Assembly (NCBI GenBank): GCA_025526915.1
Contig: JAHLKH010000161.1
Coordinates: 1-64,000 of the forward strand
Origin: Entophlyctis helioformis
Taxonomy: Eukaryota; Chytridiomycota; Chytridiomycetes; Chytridiales; Chytriomycetaceae
Direction: 5' to 3'
Length of the DNA stretch: 64,000 nt
Shown in pieces: positions 55,187 to 64,000 of the stretch. The position numbers and the translations under genes were made by a program. The notes under the pieces are model-generated. The model was not told the DNA's origin, did not search any database, and worked only from the letters and a program-made list of their open reading frames with translations. How positions within the stretch are numbered: the stretch's first letter is position 1; the number at the start of each line of letters is the position of its first letter.

Positions 55187-57736
55187 TCACCCATGGGTAG
55201 AGCTCACGTCATACCAGGCGTTCGCATCGCCAGACGCCTTCCGCTTGTCATCCCTCAAAGCAGACCCAGAATCGGCCTTGGTAGCCATGGCAGGTGTACC
55301 ATGGCCTCCAGTATGAGCACCGCCAGCAGACGGCGGTACACCAGAGCCGTCGGTCGGCCCACCGTTGGGACCTGGCAGGCTGTTGACGCCCAAGAGAGCA
55401 AAGCTGGCCAGATCCATCGACGACCAGGCAGCTGTGCCAGCAGATGACGAGGACGACGATCCGATGGAGAGCGTGCGGGGGCCGGGCCCCTGGTGCATGT
55501 GGGCGAAGAAGCCGCCCATCATTTCCACGAGTGGCGATACAGGCTCGCCAGGAGATGGGTCTGCCGGGAACGGCGGCATTGAGATCTGCGACCCGCTAAA
55601 GAGCGACGTTGATGACGGACCGAGCAGCTGCGGCGCCGACTGGCCATGCATGAGCTGATGATGCTGATGCTGGTGCTGCTGTTGTTGCTGCTGTTGCTGC
55701 TGTTGTTGTTGGTGATTCTGCTGGTGCTGCGGGTGCTGCGGGTGATGCTGTTGGTATGACTGTTGGTATGGGTGCGAGTGCTGATGCGGCGGCTCAAACA
55801 AATGCGGTCGTGGCGGGGGCTGCCCGTGGGCTGCAACGTGTTGGCTAAAGGGAGGGTGGAAGGGCAGCTGGTGTGGGTGTTGCAGCTGCGTTGGCGGTGC
55901 AAACGAGCTTGGCGCGGTTGCTGAAAAGGTCGACAAGGCGGGCGACGACACGTAGGGAGACGGAAACGACGACGATGATGCGGACGACGAGGCCGAGGCA
56001 GAGAGGGTAGCAGCGTTAGCCGATCCTGGGTCCATGTCCAGGGGGCTGGCAGGGGCGACAGAGTGCGGCGACTGCGAGCCGATTGTTGGAATGAAGCTGG
56101 GCAGGTCTTGATGCTGTTGATGGTGCGGGTGCTGGTGTTGCAGGTGTTGGGGCTGGTGTTGCGGCGGGTGCATGGGGTGGTAGATCTGCGGTGCTGACAC
56201 GGCGGCCAGTCGCGGCGGCGCGGCGTTGGCACGCGTGTTGATATGCGGCAGAGAATAGGTCAGACGCTGCGCGTGCACCTGGCTGGGATGCATCTGGCTG
56301 GCGTTGAACGCAGCATTCGACGGGTGCTCAAGACTCGCCTGCGAGTGAGACGACGGCAAATGGGCGATATCGGGTGTGGAGGTGTACATCAGCTGCGGGC
56401 CAGCCTGTTGCTGTGGATGGGGCGTTTGGTGACTTGGATGGTAGTGCATCTGGCCCGTGATCGCTCCAGATCCGACGATCGTCGATCCCGGTGCAGATCC
56501 GGCCTGCTGCTGCTGCTGCTGCTGATGGAACGAGACGGAAAAGGCATTTGTGTTGGTGGGGACCGAAGAGGCAGGCACAGAGACACTCGAGCCATGTCTG
56601 CCTACCTCGATGCTGCCGCGGCGATTGTTGCCGAAATACTGTGCGTGTGGCCCATGTAGTCCCGAGGGCGGCCGTGCAGCAGATGCCGACATGGAAGACG
56701 AGCCAAACTGTCCTGCAGTCTGGTCGCGAGCCATTTGCTGATGCTGATGCTGATGCTGTTGTTGCTGATGGTGCTGTTGCTGTTGCTGGTCGTGCACATC
56801 GCCATGATGTCCAGAAGCGTCTGATATGGACGGGCGGCGACCAAACACCGTGCTGGACGAGCCTCCTTGCGCCTCGTTGGTGGCAGTGGCCGCGGCAAGA
56901 GCAGCAGCGGCGGCTGGCGGTAGAGCAGTTTGAGACCGCCGCGCCTTTTCGTTGTAAGAGACGGGACGAGCGTGGCCGTAGTGCTTGACAAAGAGGCCGC
57001 AGGCGTTGCAGAGATTGTTGATGCGGTCCGGCGCACGCCGCCAGACAGGGGTCTTTGTGGTGCCGCAGTTGAAGCAGGACAGGCCTCGAGACATTTCGCG
57101 GATAAGCTTCCGTTGCGAGGGCGACAGCCTGGAGAGGTCAGTACCATCCGAGAGGCTCGATGTCCGTCCTTTGGAGCGTTTCCGTGCTGCGGGCGGTGCT
57201 GGCGCAGGCGGGGGTGCCGATGACGACAACGCCGCGGTGGAAAAGCTTGGTGCACCAAACGCCGGGTCGATGGGCCCAGCGCCAGCGCCAGCGCCATCGC
57301 CATCGCCAAGCAGGCCAACGGGCGACCCCAGCGGTATCGGATGATGCGCCTCCGACAGCATCTCCGCAGAAGAAGCGAAGCGGCGAGAGTCGCCAAGCAC
57401 AGGGCTTGGATCTCTCCTTGCGGCAAAGTCTCCGAGCAGGTGAGAGGAGAGGCCGACGGCAGCTGTCGGCGAAAGTGACGAGGCTGCAGCGACTGGTGGC
57501 TGGCCCTCGAGCGATTTTGATTGATTCGTTTGTTGGTGATGTGCTTGAAGGAGCTGCTGGTGCTGTGCGGTGATGGCTGGCCCAGACGAAAGAATGGCCG
57601 ACGCAGACGCAGGGTCGAGCGGTGCCGACGACATAGACGCCTGAGCGGGCAGTGTGGGAGGGGCGGCTGTTGATGCCGACACAGCGTGTGCAGCAGACGA
57701 TGCCGAAGCCTCAGATTCAGACGTCGACGGCCACAT
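55187..57736 (-). CDS. GATA-type zinc finger transcription factor with glutamine-rich regions
   Basis: A single exon from the ATG at 57736 gives 849 residues. One GATA finger lies at about residues 220-245: CFNCGTTKTPVWRRAPD, then NLCNACGLFVKHYGHARP. The loop is C-x2-C-x18-C-x2-C, one residue longer than the C-x2-C-x17 form of animal factors, and the finger is followed by the basic segment NEKARRSQ. The rest is disordered with Ser/Pro, Gln/His and Asn stretches typical of activation regions, including several CAG-encoded Gln runs. A second finger is absent. It should bind GATA sites in the nucleus; the target pathway is unknown. An in-frame ATG at 57877 could add 47 residues. Confidence 0.88.
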   Translation of the reverse strand: MWPSTSESEASASSAAHAVSASTAAPPTLPAQASMSSAPLDPASASAILSSGPAITAQHQQLLQAHHQQTNQSKSLEGQPPVAAASSLSPTAAVGLSSHLLGDFAARRDPSPVLGDSRRFASSAEMLSEAHHPIPLGSPVGLLGDGDGAGAGAGPIDPAFGAPSFSTAALSSSAPPPAPAPPAARKRSKGRTSSLSDGTDLSRLSPSQRKLIREMSRGLSCFNCGTTKTPVWRRAPDRINNLCNACGLFVKHYGHARPVSYNEKARRSQTALPPAAAAALAAATATNEAQGGSSSTVFGRRPSISDASGHHGDVHDQQQQQHHQQQQHQHQHQQMARDQTAGQFGSSSMSASAARPPSGLHGPHAQYFGNNRRGSIEVGRHGSSVSVPASSVPTNTNAFSVSFHQQQQQQQAGSAPGSTIVGSGAITGQMHYHPSHQTPHPQQQAGPQLMYTSTPDIAHLPSSHSQASLEHPSNAAFNASQMHPSQVHAQRLTYSLPHINTRANAAPPRLAAVSAPQIYHPMHPPQHQPQHLQHQHPHHQQHQDLPSFIPTIGSQSPHSVAPASPLDMDPGSANAATLSASASSSASSSSFPSPYVSSPALSTFSATAPSSFAPPTQLQHPHQLPFHPPFSQHVAAHGQPPPRPHLFEPPHQHSHPYQQSYQQHHPQHPQHQQNHQQQQQQQQQQQQHQHQHHQLMHGQSAPQLLGPSSTSLFSGSQISMPPFPADPSPGEPVSPLVEMMGGFFAHMHQGPGPRTLSIGSSSSSSAGTAAWSSMDLASFALLGVNSLPGPNGGPTDGSGVPPSAGGAHTGGHGTPAMATKADSGSALRDDKRKASGDANAWYDVSSTHG

Positions 57737-60488
57737 TGGGGCTGATGCGAGCGACGTGTGCGACGTTACCGAGTCGTATGCAGAGCAAAGGCGGGGCGGC
57801 CAGCAGCGCAGTCCAAGGAGCGAAAGACGCAGCCAAGTCAAGCCGCGGACAGAATCCCAGAGCGAAATCACGCACATGGATCAACGGTTGCCGTGCACGG
57901 GCCAGGCGCAATCGATGCTGAGGTCAGCAAAGAGCAGCCGCCAAGCCTTGCACGCAGCCAGCCAGCCAGCCGCATCTTACCTTGTGCACAGAGATCCGCT
58001 GGAGAAGACAAGGGCGAGACGGCAGCTTGGCAGAAGGACCGCAGAAGTACAGCTGAGGCGGCAGAAGCCCGATGGCGCACAGAGGGGGGGAGAGAACGGG
58101 GCGGGGCGGAGCAGAGAAGAGAAGAGCAGGGCGGAGCAGGAGGGGCTCGCCGTGTTTAAAGCCAAAGTGCTGCTGAAAAAGAGACCACGACACGGGGCTG
58201 TGATTCGCTGGCTCAGCACCTGTCCAATGTTTGTGGGAGAATGGCAGGTGACCGAGGCAGATTTTCAGCCAATGGGGTTGCGCGGCTGTCGGAGAGTGAC
58301 GGCGGCTGACCAAGACGGCGAGCGAGAATTTGCTTTGTTTACGTTGGAGCTGCTCGGGTCAGTTGGCGGGCGGCTGTAAGGTGCAAGCGACGGTTGAGGA
58401 AGCAGCGGCAGGGAGGGCAGGCGGGAGGGCAGGCGGGGGTAGGTAGGCGTGGGCAGGCGGGGGTAGATAGACACAGGCAGGCAGAATGCAGGCCGAATGC
58501 AGAGGGGGCCGCGGCAAGGGAGAAGCCTTTGGTGTCTTATAGCGAGGGGCGTGCACGGCGCGGAGTGGATAATCTGTGGGCACGCGGGCGGGCGTGCGGG
58601 CGAACCTGCCAAGCCAGGCGAGGCCAGGCCAAGCACGCGCACGAGCACGCGCTTGAACATGCTGGGCACGCGGCACTCGGCACACAGAGCGGGCTCGGAA
58701 GAGAAGCGCGGAGGGCAGCCAGCCAATCCCAGCGCGGGAAGCCGATTTGCGCGGATGGGCGGGTGGACGGAGCCAAGAAGGCGGCTTGCACTGTGCTGAG
58801 CGTGCAGAGCCACCCGCCCCGGCCGCCAGCCAGAAACCCGCGCACCGCCAGGAACAACGCCGGCCAGCCGCCTGCGCCAAGAACGGCATTGATCCGGCCC
58901 GCTGCGCGCGCTCGGCCGCGGCATGGACGGCTCCGGCACCGCCTGGCTCCACGGCCGTAGCAGGTCGAACGACGGCGGGCATGGCTCGACATGGCGGCTG
59001 CGTGGATACGCATTCAGACCCGACTGCTGTGCAGCTGAGCTGCTGTGCTGCTTTGCTCGCCTGCAGATATACCGAGCCTGCAATTTGCCGCATACGTACC
59101 CGCTGCCCCTGCATAATTAGGCTTTGGAAGCCTTGCTGCCAAGCACGCAAACGGCAGAGGAGGGAGAGGGAGAGAGAGAGGAGGAGGAGGCTGACAGTCG
59201 AGCTTGGCAGCAGGGCTTTGGAGGTCCTCTTGTCCACCTGGCGGCAAAATACAGCCAAGCACATGCAGTAATATGTACCAGCCAGAGGACGGCTGCTGCG
59301 AGAGTACAGGGCGCTGGCACTGGCATCCGCACAAGGCGTCTGTGCCCGTGCCCGTGCTGATGCCGCTTGGCTTGGTCGGCTGCTGCTCTGTACATGCGTG
59401 CCTCGGAGGTCGGAGGAGGTCGGTGGAGGTTGGACTTGGTGATGGCATGTGGATTGGTGATGTCCGGCATCTGCACGAACCAGCCAGCTGCCTCCTGTGC
59501 CCGCATCCTCGTTGCAGCCGCAGCAGTGGCAGCCGCAGCGACAACAACAGCAGCAACAGCAGCAACAGCAGCGACAACAAACAGAGCCACCACCACAACC
59601 AGCACCACGACCAGCACCACATGCCAATATCCAGATACGGCGCACGGCGGCAGGCTGCGAGCCTTGGGTTGAAGGGCGAGTTGGGGCGGGAAGTGGAGGG
59701 GCGGGAAGAGGCAGAGGAGCGGTGGCAACAGTGCAGATGCAAGCTGCCGTGCTCTGCTGGCCTGCGTGGCAACAGACACCATGGACCGACCTTGTGCAGA
59801 CAGATGGCGTCCGTGGTGACGTGCAGATGGTGTGCCAGATGCGATGGTCCGGCTGGCCAAGTATGCTTGAACCGCCAGTGCGTGCCGGCTGGTGCGTCGT
59901 TGCTGTTGCTGCTGCTGCTGCTGGCTGGCTGATGCTGATGCTGATGCTGATGCTGATGCTGATGCTGATGCTGATGCCTTGGCTCCCGACGAAGGCCTGG
60001 CGGAGGTGGCGTACTGTGACGTGGGCAACCTGAGCAGCGTCAGCGTGCAGCTTTGGTCCCTCGAGCGAATGGTGATGAAGACATCATTAACGTCGCTTGC
60101 CACCAGATACGGCACGGACACAGCGCACTCACAGCTGCGCTTTTGCGAGGCAGAAGACTGTTTAAACGTCGGAGGTGACGTACGACAATGCAACCCAATG
60201 CTTGTGTGCTTTATTACACACACCTGGCGCTGCTGGTCAGTCGCTCCTGGCACTTGTGGTACTCGAGCCGAATAGTGGCACCCTTGAACGCCAATGATCT
60301 CAATCGCAACTTGGCGGATGACGTCGGATCTGGCGGCGCAAAAATCCATTCTCGAGCCCACTCAGCCTGACGCGCGCTCCGCCCACAACTCCGCCGAATT
60401 GCCCACCCCTCCACAGGGCCGCTCCCTTTGCAAACATCATCATTCATTCAGCGCTTTTGCGACATCATCACCGCCCTGGGCTTGGGCA
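57737..60488. other. 2.7-kb gene-poor region upstream of the GATA gene
   Basis: No gene is convincingly supported. Visible elements are a CCAAT box at about 58270, AGGCGGG-type runs (about 58415-58475), a GATGCT hexamer repeat (about 59930-59982), CAG/CTG runs and a CRE-like TGACGTC at 60319-60325. A short minus-strand frame (60447-60214) with a donor-like site could be a small gene, but I find no family match. Long open frames in this stretch consist of low-complexity sequence. It is the largest empty stretch in the window and may be control DNA or a non-coding leader of the GATA gene. Confidence 0.5.
59930..59982. repeat. GATGCT hexanucleotide repeat
   Basis: About nine copies of GATGCT occur in a row, preceded by a CTG run. 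They are non-coding as far as I can tell. Confidence 0.9.
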
Positions 60489-62551
60489 TCAGCCGCCGGA
60501 GTTTTCAAGGACAAGCTCTGCCCAGAGAGCCAGACACCCAACAACCAGCACGGCTGGGACAACGAGTCCGTACGTGGAAAACTGCCAGAATCCGATGCGG
60601 ATACCGTGGAAGCGCAGAAGACCGTCCCACATCAGCCCAGCCAGCGCCGCATGCAGCATGAGGTTGCCGCCAAAGTTGGATCCAAGAATCAATGCAAACA
60701 TGCCGCCTCGAAGCGTTGTTGCAGACACCGCGCCACTAAAGCTGGGATGCGTCAGGATGTTGGCAAAGAAGATGGACAGCGGCTGGTTGTTGAGCAGACA
60801 GCATCCTATCGATGGCGTTTCGAGCAAGGATTGCGGTTAGTCGGACGGACAGTGGAACTAGCATCCATCCATCCATCCATCCATCCATCCATCCATCCAT
60901 TATGCGAGCTGCTCACCATATGCAGACAGAAAGCCGACAAGAAAGATGGTGTTAGGAAGTGATCCAGACACGGCTTGGGCGAGCCCGGCAGCGATACGGT
61001 CGACCCATCCAACGTGCTTGAGGCCTTCGACCATGATGAACATGCACACCACAAATGGCCCGATTTTCCACGGCATCCTTGCAAGAGCCTGGTACGCTCG
61101 GGGTGACGCGCCATAAGCTGCTCGCATCCATGGCGCGGTCGGCAGCTTGAACTCGCCGCCCGAGCCCGCTGCTGCCGCTGCTAGGAACTCTGACGACGAA
61201 CGCTTGTCGGCTGCAGCCCCAGTCTGCCCTGTGCCGCCTTCTACATCTTCGCCAATGTCAACATCTTCGCTGGTGTGATTGTGCCAGGGATTGGCGCGGC
61301 TGTATGCAAGTGCTGCAAGTGACCCATCGATCCCGCCCTCCATGCTGTCGAGTGGAACCATGGCGATGACGCCACTTGCGTCTGTGTCTGCCAAGGCATC
61401 CGGATGACTCCGCTGCAAGCCGCCAGTCTCTCCAACGCCTCTACTTCTCGGCGCGGGCTGTGCTGATCTCTGAGCAGCGTAGTGCCCAGACACGATATCG
61501 CGCACCAGCATGACGAGCGAGAATGGCAGAGTCGCCATCCACACTGGCACTTTCCACAGCGACGTCACTGCCAGCGTGGCCAGACAGAGGACCATCACAA
61601 TGCTGCCAATGATCGCACCTGGCTTGTCTTGGATGGCGTCCATGGCCCGCACATCTGATGAGATGGGCTTGATGGCGGCTGGAATGCGGCGACGGAACAG
61701 CACAAACAGGATGGCGAGAGAGGTCAGACTGGACAGCAGACCGGGCACGATCATCCACGCTGTGTAGTCAATGAACCCGAGGCCGTACTTTTGGCCAACG
61801 ATGAGATTGGTCGGGTTGCCAATGATCAGCACCGACGACCAGGTGTTGGCTGACAGCCGTCGCATGGACTTTGGTCAGCCGCCGTGGCTGCAACAGAGAC
61901 CTGAGGCAGGACACTACCTGCATGAAAGACGGCAATCAGCATCGGAACAGGATCGACTTGCAGCGCCTTGGCAAAGTAGCACAGGATGGGCGTGAGTGTG
62001 AGGACCACAACGTCGTTGGATGCGACGACCGTGACGATGCTGCTCAGCAAGTACAGCGCCAGAAAGAGCCGTGCGCCAGACGATCCGCTGCGCTGTGCCG
62101 CCCAGACTGCCGAGGCAGTGAAGACGCCCGTGAGGTCCAGCGAGATGGAGATGTACGCCAGGGCAAAGACGAGGATGACGATCGAGTACGGCTTGAACTC
62201 GGGATCGCTGCCCACGATGCCGTCGACGATCTGGCGCCAGCCAATAGCCGTGCTTGCCCACAGCAGCAGGACGCCTAGGATGGGTGCTGTGACAATGTCG
62301 AGCGCAACGGCGACGGGCTGTGCTGGCGTGCGTCGCCATGCTTTCGGCATGCCCAGCGGCACGCGGACTGGCCGCACCACAAGGACGATGACGCCAGCAA
62401 AGACGGCCAGTGTCCAGAACGAGATGAGGGGGGGGTAATTGATTTCGTTCCCATAGAAAACCTTGCGCCGGCACCTGATTGGCCGGCTGGTTTGCCTCGA
62501 ATTTTGTTCAATTTGGCATCCAATTTTCAGACTTTTTGAATCCAATTTCAT
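60489..62551 (-). CDS. ArsB/NhaD-type ion permease (ion transporter superfamily), three exons
   Basis: Minus-strand exons 62551-61918, 61849-60917 and 60805-60489 give 627 residues with about ten to twelve hydrophobic spans. Splicing of exons 1 and 2 rebuilds the FHAANTWSSVLIIGNPTNLI segment, the N-P-T helix-break motif of this superfamily, and exons 2/3 rejoin FLSAYG with the next span. The second N-rich repeat, LILGSNFGGNLMLHAALAGL, gives the two-fold inverted layout of ArsB and citrate/NhaD carriers. A Ser/Asp/Gly-rich cytosolic loop (about 345-455) separates the halves. The ion could be arsenite, Na+/H+ or a dicarboxylate; the sequence fits ArsB best but does not prove it. Intron 2 holds a CATC repeat. 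Confidence 0.85.
60862..60901. repeat. (CATC)n repeat in an intron of the permease gene
   Basis: About ten CATC units lie within intron 2 (60806-60916). The same repeat family occurs at 18710-18825. Confidence 0.95.
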
Positions 62552-64000
62552 ATTCTTGTCCGGAATTCCCAGTCACTCTGAGCGGCCTGCAGCCGATGCC
62601 TTCTCAAGTCGTGGACGCTTTGGCGCTGGCTTGTGGTCTGCCGAGCCTGCCCAGGGGCAGCAGTTGGTTGCGTGTTGGTAGTGTCACGAAGGACTGTCGT
62701 GCCATTGCCTGTTGCAGCTGTTGCCCTCTGCGTCCAGGCGGCGCTCTTGTTGTGCTGCTGGGGCGGCCTGCTGCAATGTCCGAACGGCCGACGTCACAGC
62801 CGGCACAGACGCACTGGCATCTGCTGCTGCTCTCTTCCGCTTGCTTGGTGCTCTTTGGCGGCTGGCTGTTGGCGTGGCAGCTACAGCAACGGTTGGCTCT
62901 CCAGGCTCGTCCGCAACGTCCTAGCCGTCGTCGAGCTTGTCAAGGCACACAGTGTCAACAGAGTCGCAACTGTTGACAGCCATCGCACAAGAGGCAGTGA
63001 GCTCACCAACGAGGTCATGGATGGATCACTCGGCGTATGTGAGCTGCCGTATCATAAGCTGCTGTAAGGCCTCGCGCTTGGCTTGGTCTGACTTTGAGAA
63101 CTGTCGAGGCGATACACACAGAATGCCTGCAGCAATTCTGCCACTCATGCCAACCTCTGTCCTGGCTGCCTTTGTGTAGACAGCAAGGTCACAGCGACGA
63201 GTGTCTTTGCAACAGCCAGCAGTGCAGATGATCAACATGTCTTGCATTCAAGGCCGATGCCGTCGCACCCCGTCATCCACAGCCAACAGCCATACCCACC
63301 TGGCTTGTCAGCATGCCCGTGAATGCAATGACGAGCAGCATGCACAGTCTCGGTCAACAACAAAGGGCTGATCGACTGCAGGCTGCAAAGAACAAGTCGT
63401 CTCAGACCTGCTGGCGACTGAAGTCAACAGCATCCAAAGTCGGCAATGAAGACACTGAGCCCAAGGAGAAACTCGCCTTGCACCATCATCACAAGAAAGT
63501 GCGACACATTTGTGAGATCTGGGATGACTACTTGGTCAAAGATTGGAGGATTGTCATGGTGTTGGTTGGCAATCTCTGTTCCAAGGAGCCGGATAGTGAT
63601 ATGGCACATCTCAGCACTGCTCAGAGCACAAAGGAGGGCTGGGCATCAGGTTGGAGGTATTCACACGGATGAGATCTAGCAATTCCATGTGCACTTGGTG
63701 ATTCCAACTGCGGCATGGACCCTATGAACAAGGCTGGATGGGCAACCAGTGCTGTGGCTGCCATGCCAGCATCCAACCGCCGTTGAGCATCAAGCAAGTC
63801 TTTGGTTGCAGATTCAACCTATGAGCATCGTGGAATCGAGGCGATCTGGGTTGATGATCTCAGAAGCCACTTCAACTTGACAATGGGCGTGGCGCTCTGG
63901 GTGCCACCAACCCTTAGATCACTGCCTGTTTCAAGAGGGGTGGCGCTTCTACCGACGCGTGCGCCATTGTGCGCGCCATCGCACTCCAGCATCAACCAAG
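62552..64000. other. Right-hand end without a supported gene
   Basis: The only candidate is a short plus-strand frame at 62776-62976 (66 codons) with one hydrophobic segment (HLLLLSSACLVLFGGWLLAW) flanked by charged residues. It could be the first exon of a membrane protein, but no continuation is convincing. From about 63000 onward I see no motif, repeat or structured RNA. Confidence 0.45.

Noticed and set aside
59117..60361. 414-codon minus-strand frame with hydrophobic runs
   Set aside because: The hydrophobic parts arise from GTT/GCA-type simple repeats and no start, splice or domain signal supports it.
63313..63672. 119-codon frame near the right end
   Set aside because: No domain, signal or splice context; composition is not distinct from its surroundings.

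Overview
The window is nuclear DNA of a GC-rich, intron-containing eukaryote. The best fit is a flagellated, chytrid-type fungus. The signs are a CFAP210 ciliary microtubule-inner-protein gene (a zoospore or flagellum gene), fungal-style companions (a GATA-finger regulator with glutamine tracts, a Pik1/PI4K-beta kinase, tomosyn/Sro7, a Yar1-like ankyrin protein), short GT-AG introns and very short gene-to-gene distances. This assignment is inference from gene content; no rRNA or mitochondrial marker is present. All exon models below were read by eye from splice signals and reading frame.

Layout, left to right. 1-1625: two divergent genes for predicted mitochondrial membrane proteins (FAM210/DUF1279 and TMEM69/DUF3429) with 32 bp between start codons. 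2984-7584: two tandem paralogues with an unusual architecture: signal sequence, VHL-beta-like ectodomain, one membrane span, long disordered tail, C-terminal SH3. 7818-12996: Pol III subunit RPC11, a glutathione transferase, a large histidine-rich protein, tRNA-Glu(CTC) and a small unknown protein. 14180-18694: a Myb/SANT plus JAMM-type MPN deubiquitinase-like protein. 18987-24921: a minus-strand array of three related genes that share a C-terminal helical domain; two carry an identical 156-bp block inside that domain. 25116-38450: tomosyn, a Yar1-like ankyrin protein, an unknown type I membrane protein, ribosomal protein eS8, a DNAJC7-type TPR/J co-chaperone and a secreted metallophosphoesterase. 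38716-46545: PI4K-beta, the rRNA methyltransferase EMG1 and an unusual helical protein ending in a helix-hairpin-helix domain. 46658-49716: low-molecular-weight tyrosine phosphatase, REV7 and BUB3. 50707-62551: ARF1, CFAP210, a GATA regulator behind a 2.7-kb gene-poor upstream region, and an ArsB/NhaD-type ion permease. The last 1.4 kb holds no supported gene.

Several genes fall into shared cell functions: membrane traffic (ARF1, PI4K-beta, tomosyn), ribosome production (eS8, EMG1, Yar1-like, RPC11, tRNA) and the HORMA/checkpoint pair REV7-BUB3. The two least familiar items are the VHL-SH3 receptor-like pair and the array of helical-domain paralogues. Both look lineage-specific and worth following.
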